NCBI RefSeq assembly: GCF_042767895.1
Contig: NC_091565.1
Coordinates: 30,983,895-31,003,894, forward strand
Direction: 5' to 3'
Source: Penaeus vannamei
Taxonomy: Eukaryota > Arthropoda > Malacostraca > Decapoda > Penaeidae
Length of the DNA: 20,000 nt
Part shown: one piece after another, positions 1-9,900 of the stretch
How positions within the stretch are numbered: the stretch's first letter is position 1
How the letters are laid out: the number at the start of each line of letters is the position of its first letter
Position numbers and translations under genes: made by a program
The notes under the pieces: model-generated
What the model was told of the DNA's origin: nothing
The model's database searches: none
The model's input: the letters and a program-made list of their open reading frames with translations, nothing else

Positions 1-24
1 CGGGACTTTTCTAGGTCCCAGAAA

Positions 25-746
25 TTGAGGATTTCTGGCTCCTGGTACCAGCGCCCAGACCCACATCGCTGGAAGTGGTACAGCGATGCGGGTAATCCAG
101 CCAAGGAGATCAACCACATACTCATTAGCACTCGTTGGAGGATCTTCCAGAACTGCAGGGTGTATAAGAGTGCTGAGTTCTGTGGTACTGACCATAGATT
201 GGTTGTTACTATCATCCGGGTCCACTTCAAAACTCCCCAGCGGTCCAATGATCACCCAAAGGCGTTTCACTTGGACAGGCTGAGGGAGGGGGAATATGCT
301 CGGGGGTTTGCTGAGGCAGCTTCCGGTCGTTTCGCAATGCTCGACAATCTGATGGTCCCTGTACTTCTGTGGGATACCTTCAAGTGCAAAACGCTTTATG
401 CAGCTGAAGTAACGATTGGTAAACGCCTGAGAGCAAGACAGAATTTCATCTCGCAGGAGACACTGGATGCCACAGATGCTTGTCATGCGGCTCGTATGAC
501 AGGATTTGGTATTTGTACCGTTCTCAGGTGCGCAGAACTCGGTCACTGTTAAGAAGGGACAAGGAACAGTTTATCAGGTGTCTCGCAGAGGAGGTAGGCC
601 ATTGCTTAATAGATGACCTTCGTCCTGCATACCAAGCCCTGAGAAAACTGAACTCCAAGCCCTCTTCACAGATGACAGCAGTTCGCTTAGTAAGTGACCA
701 GATCGTCTCAGACCCTGTTGCGGTGCGGTATTTTGAGCAGTTGTAG
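25..746 (+). pseudogene. Retrotransposon endonuclease C-terminus and linker, frameshifted
   Basis: Frame 1 is open from 25 to 552 and carries the last part of an endonuclease/exonuclease/phosphatase domain, including TDHR with the conserved Asp-His pair near its end. Conserved linker sequence follows (FHLDRLREGEYARGFAEA near 265-320). Around 500-530 the recognisable sequence moves to frame 3 (VRRTRSLLRRDKEQFIR, then LRPAYQALRKLNSKPSSQ), which shows a frameshift. That frame ends at an in-frame TAG at 744-746, after which the same protein reads on. There is no ATG-initiated gene here, only the interior of an old pol frame. Confidence 0.75.
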
Positions 747-1558
747 CAGATTGACCCACCAACAGTTAACTTGGATGCGGGTAGTGCCGAGATTCCGTTG
801 CCGGACCCACCCATCAGTGAGGATCCTTCCTATCTAACTGATGTTAGTGTGGCTATCTCCAAGCTGAAGAGTGGAAAATCAGCAGGTATATGCGGCATTC
901 CAGCTGAATTGTTAAAGGTTGGTGGTGAACCCATGGCATGGGGGTTGCATGCTGTCCTGGCTGCCGTCTGGCAGTCCGGTACCGTTCCCCCTGACCTGTT
1001 GAGGGGTGTGGTCATCCTTCTCAGTATACCAGGCAAAGTCCTCGCTCTCCTCCTGAGAAGTATTAGAGACCACCTAGTGAGGCATCAGAGGCCAGAGCAA
1101 TCTGGATTCACTCCTGGGAAGTCCACAATAAACCGTATCCTTGTGCTTCAAGTCACTGTAGAGCGCCGTCGTGAGTTCGGGAGTGGGCTGCTTGCAGCCT
1201 ACATCGACCTGAAGAAGGCGTCTGATACCGTGCATCGGGAATCAGTCTGGGAGATCCTGAGACTGAGAAGAATTCTAACAAAGATTATTGGATTAATAGC
1301 TTCTGTATACTGGTACTGAAAGTGCTGTGAATTGTCTGTGTGTGTGTGGGGGAGGGGCTGTCGAGTTTCTTTCCTGTTAGTTCAGGAGTGAGGCAAGGCT
1401 GTGTCCTTACACCAACACTTTTCAACACTTGCATGGACTGGATACTGGGCAGAGCTACTATTCAAAGTCATTGTGGAGCAACTCTGGGCAATATCAAGGT
1501 TACCGTCCTTAACTTTGCTGATGATGTTGCTATTCTATCTGAGTCCTTGGAATCTTAA
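747..1558 (+). pseudogene. Reverse transcriptase domain of the RTE-like element, broken
   Basis: After the TAG at 744-746 the frame resumes with QIDPPTVNLDAGSAEI and reads the RT palm and fingers (SKLKSGKSAGICGIPAELLK near 860-917). The catalytic Asp of motif A is at about 1206-1208 in YIDLKKASD, where the usual Phe before the second Asp is replaced by Ser. A conserved block is missing at about 1020, where GVVI runs straight into LLSIPGKVLA. The frame is lost at 1308-1348 in a GT-rich patch and resumes in frame 2 with SSFFPVSSGVRQGC. FADD is intact at 1514-1525. A TAA at 1556-1558 interrupts the sequence right after LSESLES. Confidence 0.78.
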
Positions 1559-2263
1559 GTGGTGGCTTTTGACGCTTTTAGTAATGAAGGGAAGCCCTTG
1601 GGCCTAGAAGTCTCCTGGACCAAGATCCATGACTTTGGGGACTTGCTAGGAGAACGTGTTTGGTCGGTACATGCTTGCGGCAAGGACATTGAAGTCACAG
1701 AGAGCTTTACATACCTTGGTAGTGTAGTTCATAACTCTGGGCTGTCAGACCAAGAAGTCAGCAGATGGATTGGCCTGGCAGCAGGGGTCATGAACTCTCT
1801 CGACAAGAGTATTTGGAGATGCCAGTACCTTTGCTATACGGTAGTGAAAGCTGGACATTATCCTGTTCCTTGGAGTCACGTCTTGATGCCTTTTGTAATA
1901 GGTCCTTGTGCCGGATCATGGGGTACTGTTGGCGAGACCATGTGTCCAACCAGCGGTTGCACTGTGAGATTGGCACAGGACCTATTACCTGCACAATCCG
2001 TGATCACCAACTCAGGCTTTACAGCCACCTGGCTCGCTTCCCTCACGATGATCCTGCCCACCAGGATGTCTCTGTTCAAGACAACCCTGGGTGGAGGAGG
2101 TCTGTGGGACGACCTAGGAAGTTGTGGCTTGGGCAGATAGATCAAATATGTCGTGAGGAGCTTGAGATGGGCCGAGTCCCTGCCTGGCGACTTGCCATGA
2201 AGGACCCTCTTAGGTGGAAACGAAGGGTGGATGCAGCAATGCGCCCCCGTCGGCGTAAGCTCC
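1559..2263 (+). pseudogene. C-terminal region of the RTE-like pol, frameshifted with a deletion
   Basis: Reading continues in frame 2 after the TAA at 1556-1558: thumb and connection sequence with TKIHDFGDLLG, VTESFTYLGSVV and WIGLAAGVMNSLDKSIW. Near 1830-1840 the recognisable sequence jumps to frame 1 (LLYGSESWTLS) with a short stretch missing. It then runs through LDAFCNRSLCRIMGY, LRLYSHLARFP and GRPRKLWLGQID to the end of the protein near 2260. The 3' end is therefore complete while the interior is broken, which is usual for an old copy whose start lies outside the window. Confidence 0.75.
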
Positions 2264-2281
2264 ATGATGATGATGGTGATG
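2264..2281 (+). repeat. ATG/GTG trinucleotide tail of the RTE-like element
   Basis: Four ATG units followed by GTG and ATG directly follow the last recognisable codons of the RTE-like element. This is its probable 3' terminus, and no poly(A) is present. Confidence 0.6.
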
Positions 2282-2337
2282 TCTGTATATACATATTTAT
2301 ATGTATGTATATATATGTGTGTATGTGTATGTGTATG

Positions 2338-2343
<6 letters not shown>

Positions 2344-2402
<59 letters not shown>
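2344..2402. repeat. (TA)n run 1
   Basis: An uninterrupted alternating A/T dinucleotide run of about 58 bases. It can extrude as a cruciform and is likely length-polymorphic. Confidence 0.95.
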
Positions 2403-2405
<3 letters not shown>

Positions 2406-2509
2406 GTGTGTATATATACATACACACACATACATATATACCTATATACATAAATTTATACATATGCATGTCCATATATATGTATATCCATATATATTCT
2501 ATGTTTATC

Positions 2510-2511
<2 letters not shown>

Positions 2512-2562
<51 letters not shown>
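2512..2562. repeat. (TA)n run 2
   Basis: An uninterrupted alternating T/A run of about 50 bases. Confidence 0.95.
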
Positions 2563-2564
<2 letters not shown>

Positions 2565-2633
2565 TATCATTATATATTTATCCACTCAACTGAAGCGCCT
2601 GTATCTAAATGTATATATATCTCATATATAGTG

Positions 2634-2695
<62 letters not shown>
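2634..2695. repeat. (TA)n run 3
   Basis: An alternating T/A run of about 60 bases with one interruption (TTAT near 2687-2690), passing directly into the GATA tract. Confidence 0.95.
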
Positions 2696-2727
<32 letters not shown>

Positions 2728-2737
2728 GAGATAGATA
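2696..2737. repeat. (GATA)n microsatellite
   Basis: About eight clean GATA units followed by GAGAGATAGATA. A second, shorter GATA-type stretch occurs near 18893-18930. Confidence 0.95.
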
Positions 2738-2791
2738 TGTATACACACAACATATAAAATATATGGTATAGAAATATATATATATATAAAG

Positions 2792-4250
2792 TGGAGAGGA
2801 AGAGAAGGTATGAAAAAGGGATTTAGGAACAGTTAACTTGGAGAGAGAAAATTGGTGAAAGCGAGCACAACTTCTTAGAGACAGAAGAGCGCGACGTAGG
2901 TAGTCCTGATTCAGCGTATAGGCTCTTAACTGGAGAGGATCAGAAGGCTCCTAGGGCTAAGCGGAAACCGCAATGGTGTATTGGATCAAGGTGAGAGAGA
3001 AGAGAGGCAGAGGCAGAAGAATACATGTGAACGCTATAGTCAGAGGTGGAGAGGAATAGGGTAATAGGGAGATGGAGGAGTGTTTTGCGGTCTGATCCCC
3101 AGGATAGGTGGGAGAGGATTTGTAGGACTCGAAGGCGGTGGCGGGCTTTTTCTTTAATGGAGAGGATATGATCTGGCCAAGATAGCATGGAGTCAAAAAT
3201 AACACCAAGAATGGCCAGATTCTTGGTGGTAGAGCTGAAACTAATACGTTTACAGCCATGAGAAACAATGTGGTGCTTAATACACTACCTTGTAGGACAC
3301 CTTCGAATTGAGGAAAAGAGGAGGAAGTAGAAGACGCAAATCTGATACGGAAGATACGATCAGAAAGTAAGAATTTTATGAAAACACCCATGTTTCCATG
3401 CATGCCGCGGAAAGATAGCTGTAGTATATAGTGCCGCCATGTAGTATCATATGCATTTTCGAGATCGAAAAAAGTAGCTAATATTGACTCATGGCGTGCA
3501 AATGCTAATGTTATTTGTTTCAACATAGACTAGTGGATCAGCTGTGCTTTTGCAACGACGGAATCCAAATTGATTTGGAGAAATGATTTTGTGAAATTCG
3601 AGGTACCACATTAGTCTAAGGTTAATTATCCTTTTCAGTAGTTTGCATTAGCAACTGGTAAGGGCTATGGGGCGGTAGTCGTGAGGAAGGGTACCTGTTT
3701 TGTTTGATTTTAGGTACGGTAGTACAGTGGCTTCTCTCCAGTGGGGAGGAAAGTTTCCAGTCGACCATAGGTTATTGAATATTGAAAAAGGAAGGATAAG
3801 GAAGTAGGTGGGAGGTATCGTAGCATACGGTAATATATACCGCCTTGGCCTTCATGGGCGTTGCGGCATGGCTGTAGTGAATTATAGATTTCAGAAGAAA
3901 ATGGCGCATTATAAAATTATGCAGATGACAGGGAGGAGATGGGAGCGCGTTCTTTGTCTGATTTTAAGGAAGAGAAGTGAGGAGAAAGATGAGAGCCACT
4001 ACTGACCTGACTAAAAAAGGCACCAAGTTCAGTAGCTACTTGAAGGGGGTCGGAGATGCGTTTATTATGCATATGGAGGACGGGGGCAGGATGAGGATGT
4101 CTTCCTGATAGTTTATGGATCCGCCGCCAGACTGCAGAGATTGGCTTAAAGGATGTTATGGAGGATACATAGTTTTGCCATCTGCTTGTCATGGAGTGAC
4201 AGATTGTACGGCAAAAGTGGGATGTTGCTTTTTTAAATGATGTGAAGGCT
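2792..4250 (-). pseudogene. Jockey-like pol remnant (pre-RT, RT, C-terminal), frameshifted, catalytic box missing
   Basis: Pol pieces lie in several minus-strand frames. The pre-RT linker includes TICHSMTSRWQNYVSS, AVWRRIHKLSGRHP and LGAFFSQVSSGSHL (about 4210-3960). RT fingers follow with FPPHWREATVLPYLKSN and ISPNQFGFRR (about 3750-3555). Motif A is FFDLENAYDTTW, with the catalytic Asp at about 3464-3466, and motif B is EGVLQGSVLSTTLF at about 3304-3263. After SALPPR (near 3226) the sequence jumps to GVIFDSMLSWPDHILS, so the [FY]xDD box and its surroundings are gone. The C-terminal part ends with LLSHLDPIHHCGFRLALGAF and a degraded tail to about 2830. It cannot encode an active polymerase. 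Confidence 0.78.
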
Positions 4251-4289
4251 GTTAATTGACTGGGGGTGCCTCCCTTGTAACGGTAGCTG

Positions 4290-5089
4290 TTACATATAGG
4301 TGTAGGATGGGATCTGGTACGAGAAGATGGGGTGGGGTGTTTGGACTGTTTGATGTGGTAGGTAAGGCGAAGAGTGGGAAGAGACACAGGAGAAGTTGTG
4401 GATATTGGAGTGTCTGGATTTAGAATGGAAAAAGGATGACTGGCAGATAGGGGAAGTAGAGGAGCACGAGAGATGTAGAGACTACTTGGGTAGAGTGGAT
4501 AGGAGTGGACTGAAAGTATTGGAGTAAGAAATGATTGAAAAACCTTGTTGGCGAGCTTCTTGTCTAGCCTCTCGTAGAGTGAGGCCGAGTTTGTATCTGA
4601 GAACTGATAGTTCACACTCAAATTTGTAGGCAGTGCAGCTTCTATAATATACATTATGGGGTCCACCACAATTAGTACATGCACGCGACTGTGCAGGACA
4701 GTTTGAACGGTCATGACCAGGTTGGGCACATAGTGGGCAGCAGGCTGTGGAACAACAGTATTTTGCGCGATGGGGGTGGGGGCAACATTTCCGACATTGA
4801 CAGGGTGGTTGATATGGTATAACAGGACAAGATTCTCCTCCTATATAGACCTTATGGGGAAGGTAGTCTACGAAAGGTAATCTTGGCAATATTGATGCTG
4901 GACTTTGGGCTGCCTTCGGGGTGAATAGTGTACCATTTTACTGATACAGCATCGTAGTCAGTGAGGCAAGCAAGAAGGTCGTCTCCACAGTTTGACCAAT
5001 TTCTTTTCGTAGAAAAGGTAAGCAGTTGGGGAGATGGAGACAGTTCCTGTACATGTATTAAGGGAGGGGTGAGGTTGGATATGGAAGCC
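4290..5089 (-). pseudogene. Jockey-like gag (ORF1), main part with three zinc knuckles
   Basis: Minus-strand ORF1 with an RNA-recognition-like central region (ISNLTPPLIHVQELSPSP, then DYDAVSVKWYTIHPEGSPK) up to about 4880. A small frameshift occurs between about 4860 and 4885, and the sequence continues in another frame with VDYLPHKVYIGGESC. Three knuckles follow at about 4796-4635: CQxC spacing CX2CX4HX4C twice, then CX2CX3HX6C. Next comes AYKFECELSVLRYKLGLTLREAR, then a Pro/Ser-rich tail. CCHC gags bind the element's own RNA. The overlapping 3917-4729 frame is largely gag tail joined to pre-pol sequence. Confidence 0.75.
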
Positions 5090-5325
5090 TCCAAGCTAGT
5101 ACAGTGGTAACGTGTTGGATTCTCATCCGAGGGGTCGGCGGTTCGCCCAGGCGCAAGAAGTTGCAATTGTCACCCGGAGGTTACTGCTGTGGCTGGGCAC
5201 CACGGTAGGGTAAGGACTAAGCTCTGTCGCGTCAGCACTCGCTGACACACGTTGATCGAGTCGACATTTGTCGGCACAGGCCGGGCGAGACTCAGCTTCG
5301 CATATCGGACTTATCCTTATCCTAG
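5090..5325 (+). mobile_element. tRNA-derived SINE inserted in the Jockey-like gag
   Basis: A short element of about 235 bases with a tRNA-like head: box A TAGTACAGTGG at 5097-5107 and box B GGTTCGCCC at 5140-5148, spaced as in a Pol III internal promoter. A body follows with a small hairpin (GTCAGC/GCTGAC at 5231-5246), then a short repeated tail of two CTTATC-type units (about 5308-5324) in place of poly(A). It interrupts the gag reading on the opposite strand. No clear target-site duplication is visible at the edges I chose, so the ends are approximate. A standalone tRNA gene is unlikely because no cloverleaf with a paired acceptor stem forms. Confidence 0.75.
5097..5148 (+). promoter_or_regulatory. 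Pol III internal promoter (A and B boxes) of the SINE
   Basis: TAGTACAGTGG matches the A-box pattern TRGYNNARNGG. GGTTCGCCC matches the B-box core GGTTCGANNCC except for C in place of A after GGTTCG, so promoter strength may be reduced. Confidence 0.6.
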
Positions 5326-5525
5326 GACATGGGTTTGCCAGTGAGGTGAACCAGGGTAGATAGTGCTTGGGATCGAGTCTCAGATGTAACTGTGGCAGCG
5401 TGAGCGATTAGGACGACTGCGGAAGGAAACTCTGCCTACTTGTTTTTGGAGGCATTGTTGAAAGAGTAGGGTGAGGGGCTGTTGGGGGAACCAGAACAAA
5501 TCGGTCCCATTTAGCTGGTCTAAAG
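5326..5525 (-). pseudogene. N-terminal fragment of the same Jockey-like gag, upstream of the SINE
   Basis: Read on the minus strand, about 5515-5420 gives KWDRFVLVPPTAPHPT followed by MPPKTSRQSFLPQSS and a TAA. A frame change then leads to AATVTSETRSQALSTLVHLT and GKPMS at about 5395-5330. The gag sequence resumes with LEASISNLTPP on the other side of the SINE, so the two halves are one gene split by insertion. Recognisable coding stops near 5525. Confidence 0.6.
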
Positions 5526-6903
5526 AGATTACTCAAAAGATTTGAGTAATTCTTATTCTTCAAATGCATTTATCTTTATCATTGACAATTATTAGTTGAT
5601 TAAAATACTGAAAGCTATAAATAAAGAATATTTACATAAATCAAGGAATAGGGCAGATGGGTAGGATTAAGTGCTCTTAAGAGCCATGTAAAAACAATTT
5701 ATACACTAAACTTACAGTGGGCATGGAATGTATTAACATGCCACCAGCAGCATTATCAGGTTAACAGAATTTGGTACTAAATGTTCTCCACTTTCTGCTG
5801 TACTTAGTAATATTTGTATTGGTGGCAAAAGTTTACTGTATATGTGCAACTGATATCTTGACAAATCTACTGTATAGGTAGATGTTCATACATGCAACAG
5901 ATCTGTATTTAAGATATACTACCCTTTTCATTGCACCAATGGATATCTTTGCTTTTTCCCTTATGTACACCAATATGATTATGACTTCAAAATATTTTAT
6001 GACATATATAAGTAGATAGAGATAGGTGTACTTATTCTGTAAGCAGTAAATATCTTATGCCATATATAAGACAACTGCATATAGATATACATACTTATTC
6101 TATCATTAAAAAGAGGCAGGTTTCAAATAAAAGAAGTGACATTTACACAATCATTTTACTTCACTGCTTCTCACATTATGTATGAAATATTAAAATTTTT
6201 TGCTATCCACAAATAATATAAAACAAAAAGACAAAATTGGGTTATATTTAGAATGTATTGAATGAGTAACACATAGAACTCACAGAGTCTATTTTGGTTC
6301 ACAGCAATTAAGATGTCCAGCTGCAGTCTATTACAAGAACATTCGAACGATACATGCTAATGGTTAAACATAACCCTTGTCAAGATTTTAAATTTATGTC
6401 TTTCCTTCCTGCTACTTGCAACTGTAAGGATTAGAAAAAATAAAATGAAAAATAGGTACTAACATTCATGACTTTACAATGCTTTCACAAAAAATAAAAA
6501 TAAAAAGAGGAGAGGGAAATCTTCATTCTTTTGGTTAACATCATATTAAATGTGTTAACACCCAAATCTCAAAAGCTATGCAGAAACTAAAGTTCTCTCA
6601 TGCCTGGTCTTGAGATAGGCCTGGTGAAGTCGCACACCGCTGCTGCACAAATTGCTCCAGGAAATCATTCCTGGGCAAATAACATACATATAAAAAAAAA
6701 GGGAGAAAATTTAATAATTTTTCAGACTCTTGCGTGATTATACATTGTACGAGACTCGCAGAAGTTCCATCTAAAAAGGTCTGCGCACATTGCCTGGTCT
6801 GTGCGAAAATCTCAGCCAGAAAATAAAGGTACACTGTGTGGCGAAAAATAAACTTCCTTAACCTAACGATGTCTTATTCCTATGGTCGCGGGAATGTGTT
6901 GCA
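5526..6903 (-). other. SUMO 3' UTR / downstream AT-rich sequence
   Basis: About 1.4 kb between the SUMO stop codon and the Jockey-like remnant. It is AT-rich and no conserved coding is seen on either strand. The minus-strand frame at 6834-6598 has no recognisable similarity. No canonical AATAAA was found by eye on the minus strand. An ATTAAA variant lies at 6715-6710, about 190 bases after the stop, and GATAAA-type variants lie near 5570-5580. The 3' end of the transcript is therefore uncertain. Confidence 0.4.
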
Positions 6904-6963
6904 TCAATGGCCGCCGGTCTGCTCCTGGTACACTTCAATTACATCATCATTCTCCATTTCCAG
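6904..6963 (-). CDS. SUMO: SUMO coding exon 4 (19 codons and stop)
   Basis: Starts after a pyrimidine-rich acceptor (TTTTTTATTTCAG, AG at 6965-6964). It encodes LEMENDDVIEVYQEQTGGH and a TGA at 6906-6904. The QTGG end is the processed C-terminus used for conjugation. Only one residue follows it. Confidence 0.95.
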   Translation of the reverse strand: MEMENDDVIEVYQEQTGGH

Positions 6964-9900
6964 CTGAAATAAAAAAGAAAAAAAAGGTAAGAGATCTGAG
7001 AGCCTCCTTTCATACATAAAATGTGTGGTATAGGAAAGAGTTATGACAACATATTCTCGACACAACCTGTGATATGGCAGGTTAGACTAGTCTTTCCAGA
7101 CACACTATATATGTGAGAAATTAAATTATTAGGGTTAGACTTATCGTTACTGGCTTAGCTATATGCAGATAAGTGAATCAACATCAGGTATAACAAAATA
7201 TGTGTAAATATGAGCCATTTTGAATAATTTAAAGACGATACTATTTTCAAGCCAATACAGTTCACAGCCATACTGTAATCTGGTACTTGCTCAACCTCAA
7301 TATCAACATTTTCTTGACAATATCACTGATTTCCATTCACATTATCAACATTTTCTTGACAATATCACTGATTTCCATTCACATAATTTGCAGGACACCA
7401 AAACATATCAACTTAAAACCAAACACCCAAAAATTGCATCATGTGCAATAACAGAAACATCAACAGCAAAGTACAAGTGGGAATACGATAATGAAACATG
7501 GAAGTCAAACCGTATCAACGGAAAGAACAGGACAGTGAATAAATGAAGGAACGTAAGGAGCAAGATAAAGTTGCTAAGGCAATTATCACAAGAAGAGAAA
7601 GAGATAAAAATCTGATTAAATAGTTCAGTAGAATACAGAAAAAGTTAAAAATGATAAATAAATATATCCAATTCACAACCACCCACACATCTAAAATAAT
7701 AATAATAATAAAAAAAGGGTGGGGTGGGGAAGACCCTTTCATCACCCCCACATCCAAAAACACTTACAGCTTTGGGCGTTTCTTCGTCGTTAATGCGCCG
7801 TCCATCGAAGAGGAAACGCAGTGATGCTACAGGGACTCCCACCCGCTCACTGTATGACTTCTTTAACTTGCCCATCTGTGTGGTCATCTTCACTCGGAAG
7901 TGGATCTCATTGGAGTCCTGTGGATGGACAAAAGTTGAATATAAAACCGAAAAAGACAGGAGGGGAAAAAGCAATATTTACAAACTAAGATGATAATCAG
8001 TGACATACAAAAAGTAAAAATGATATATAATTTAAGATATAAAAGGCCCCATCCAAATGCTGAAATAATGCCCACAGACTGCTCTTTTACCAGGTAAAGC
8101 CTGTGTGCTGGTGTCTGCTACCATTGTAGCTGCTGCTATTACCAATGGAAACAAGTGGCATATCACTAACATGTCTATTCATCTTTTACAATTTCCTAAA
8201 AAGGTCTTGTACCATCTCAATTACATTTCTTACAACTCCTACTAAAGCTCTCATTCTAATATATTAAATGTGATTCTAACAAAACTCATCTAGTGACATC
8301 TTACATACAGATCTCCTGTTGTTTATTTTTTAACATCAATTAACTATGAATGCCTTTATTAATTAGATGATGATTCAGTGGATAAAAAATTCTACCAAAG
8401 ATAAGTTACAGAATAAAGGCTTAAATTTTAGAAGCTTTATGTACAGTAAATCAATATAATCATTTGCATCTTCCAAAATTCAACCAAGGATATCTTGTAT
8501 TTATGTATGTTCCTGAGGATGATTCCCTGGAGTTACTTCACTATAGTCATGTCTTTACTGATTTCACAATGTCTTGGAAACTATCCTTCTCAATGTTTAA
8601 TTCATACAAACAATAATTCTGTAAAAACAGATAGGAACACTCTCCTAGCACCAGCAGGAAGGCAAGTCATCACATGTATTCAGGGTGTCTCCATAGTAAA
8701 ATGTACAATCATGCAGGAGTTACTAAATAACAATAAGCCAAACCATCATCTAATATACTGCAGGATGTGCAGGCTGAATAGGAAGAGGTGGGCCAGACCA
8801 TATGCAGCAGCTACAATGTAGCCCTGTGCCAATAGAGCTGCTTTGTCTGTGGCTTTTGCAGCTGTAAGTACATATCCTTCCACTTCTCCATCCCTTCTCA
8901 TTTATTTGTTTTATTTCCATCTTTTTAAAATTTCTTTGTATTTGTTTTCTAATCAAGTCTAATCTTAAAATAAGAGTGGATGAGACTGACAAAGGCTGTA
9001 ATACGTTGCCTACCATTTACTTAGTCTGACCTAACACCTGTCTAACCCTGGTAATGGGTTAAATGCCTCCAAAATATTAAATGAAACCGAAGACAATCTA
9101 TATCTGTAAAATGATTTGGATTCAATTACTAACAAAAAATAAACAGACAGAAGTGAAAGACAAATGGCCTGAAAAACAAAACAAAAAATGAAAAACCTTG
9201 TACACCATGCCATAAGCTGATGTCTCAACAGAAACTTTCTACACATGGATAATGCATAGTGGGATGCAAGATTATTCTTTACAAGATTGTTCTTTTGGGA
9301 GGACATCAATATATACCAATCTCGTGTGGTTAGTCTTTGACCACTACTTTCACTTAGACCTAGCCAGCTGAATCCAAAAATGAAGAATATTCTGACAGAT
9401 GTCTGTGGTATGCAACATCTTATCATAAACAAGGGGAATTTGTTATACTTTAGCTAATATAACATTGAGTAAATTATACAAATAATTATCAATCTAGCTA
9501 TATCTGGTATTTCACGTTGCACCCTTACTGGTCTAATGGGATGCCATCTAGCCCTGCCCCATTTTTACTACAGTCAATCTGTGATATATTATAAAATGTT
9601 TACTTGGTACGTTTTTTGAAAACAGGTGGTTCTGAGGACCCTACCAATATCTGTATTCAATGATGGTAAAGGAGATCTTAGTTTAATAGTTGCCAACTAG
9701 ATTTTTATTACCCAATAATGATGGGTGTCCCACATAAGTATTTGATATTGCCAAAGACAGATTCCTTTACAAACATTTGCAATTAAATATCCTACATCTA
9801 TAGACTTGCCCACTATAGCTGGAAAATATTTGATTGATTCCAGTGAAATATTGGGAATATATTCACCATGATCTGGTAAGACAGCAATAGGATAAGTGTG

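Larger units (their letters stand above)
1..2282 (+). mobile_element. RTE-like non-LTR retrotransposon remnant, 5' end outside window
   Basis: A degraded non-LTR retrotransposon read on the plus strand. In order it shows the end of an AP-type endonuclease (a GTDHRLVV motif near 190-215), a linker, reverse transcriptase motifs (AYIDLKKA near 1197-1220, SSGVRQGCVL near 1379-1410, FADD at 1514-1525) and a long C-terminal region ending near 2263. It finishes in a short ATG/GTG tandem tail (2264-2281) with no poly(A), as RTE-type elements commonly do. Stops, frameshifts and two internal deletions make it inactive. The clade name rests on remembered protein similarity and the tail type, so Rex1/CR1-like assignments are not excluded. 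Confidence 0.82.
2283..2790. repeat. Composite microsatellite island, (TA)n, (TG)n, (GATA)n
   Basis: About 500 bases made almost entirely of alternating purine-pyrimidine repeats. Three long (TA)n runs occur at about 2344-2402, 2512-2562 and 2634-2695, separated by mixed TGTA/CATA stretches. A (GATA)n run follows at 2696-2737. Open frames through this block encode only alternating Tyr-Ile or Tyr-Val and are not genes. The island lies exactly between the 3' ends of two retrotransposons pointing towards each other. Confidence 0.95.
2792..5525 (-). mobile_element. Jockey-like non-LTR retrotransposon remnant, endonuclease deleted, SINE inserted
   Basis: A minus-strand non-LTR element. From its 5' side (high coordinates) it shows an N-terminal gag segment (about 5525-5326), a SINE in the opposite direction (5325-5090), the rest of gag with three zinc knuckles (about 5089-4500), a proline/serine-rich gag tail (to about 4290), the region just before RT (about 4250-3960), RT (about 3850-3205) and a C-terminal region (about 3204-2830). 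The endonuclease expected between gag and RT is absent. The 3' end meets a (TA)n tract near 2790. The two-ORF layout with CCHC gag fits the Jockey group. The exact family is a judgement from remembered similarity. Confidence 0.8.

Noticed and set aside
2231..2631. Protein frames through the TA/TG repeats on both strands
   Set aside because: They encode only alternating Tyr/Ile/Val/His from dinucleotide repeats. The start of the 1765-2631 frame is retrotransposon, not a gene of its own.
5090..5165. A tRNA gene
   Set aside because: A and B boxes are present, but a paired acceptor stem and a complete cloverleaf are not, and the sequence continues into a SINE body with a repeated tail.
7220..7546. 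A plus-strand protein with a 14-residue repeat
   Set aside because: The repeat is the 42-bp duplication inside SUMO intron 3, antisense to the gene, and nothing else resembles a coding sequence.
8750..9016. A minus-strand frame of 88 residues with Cys/Ser-rich end
   Set aside because: No family recognised, no splice logic, and located in the SUMO intron. Its length is within chance expectation.
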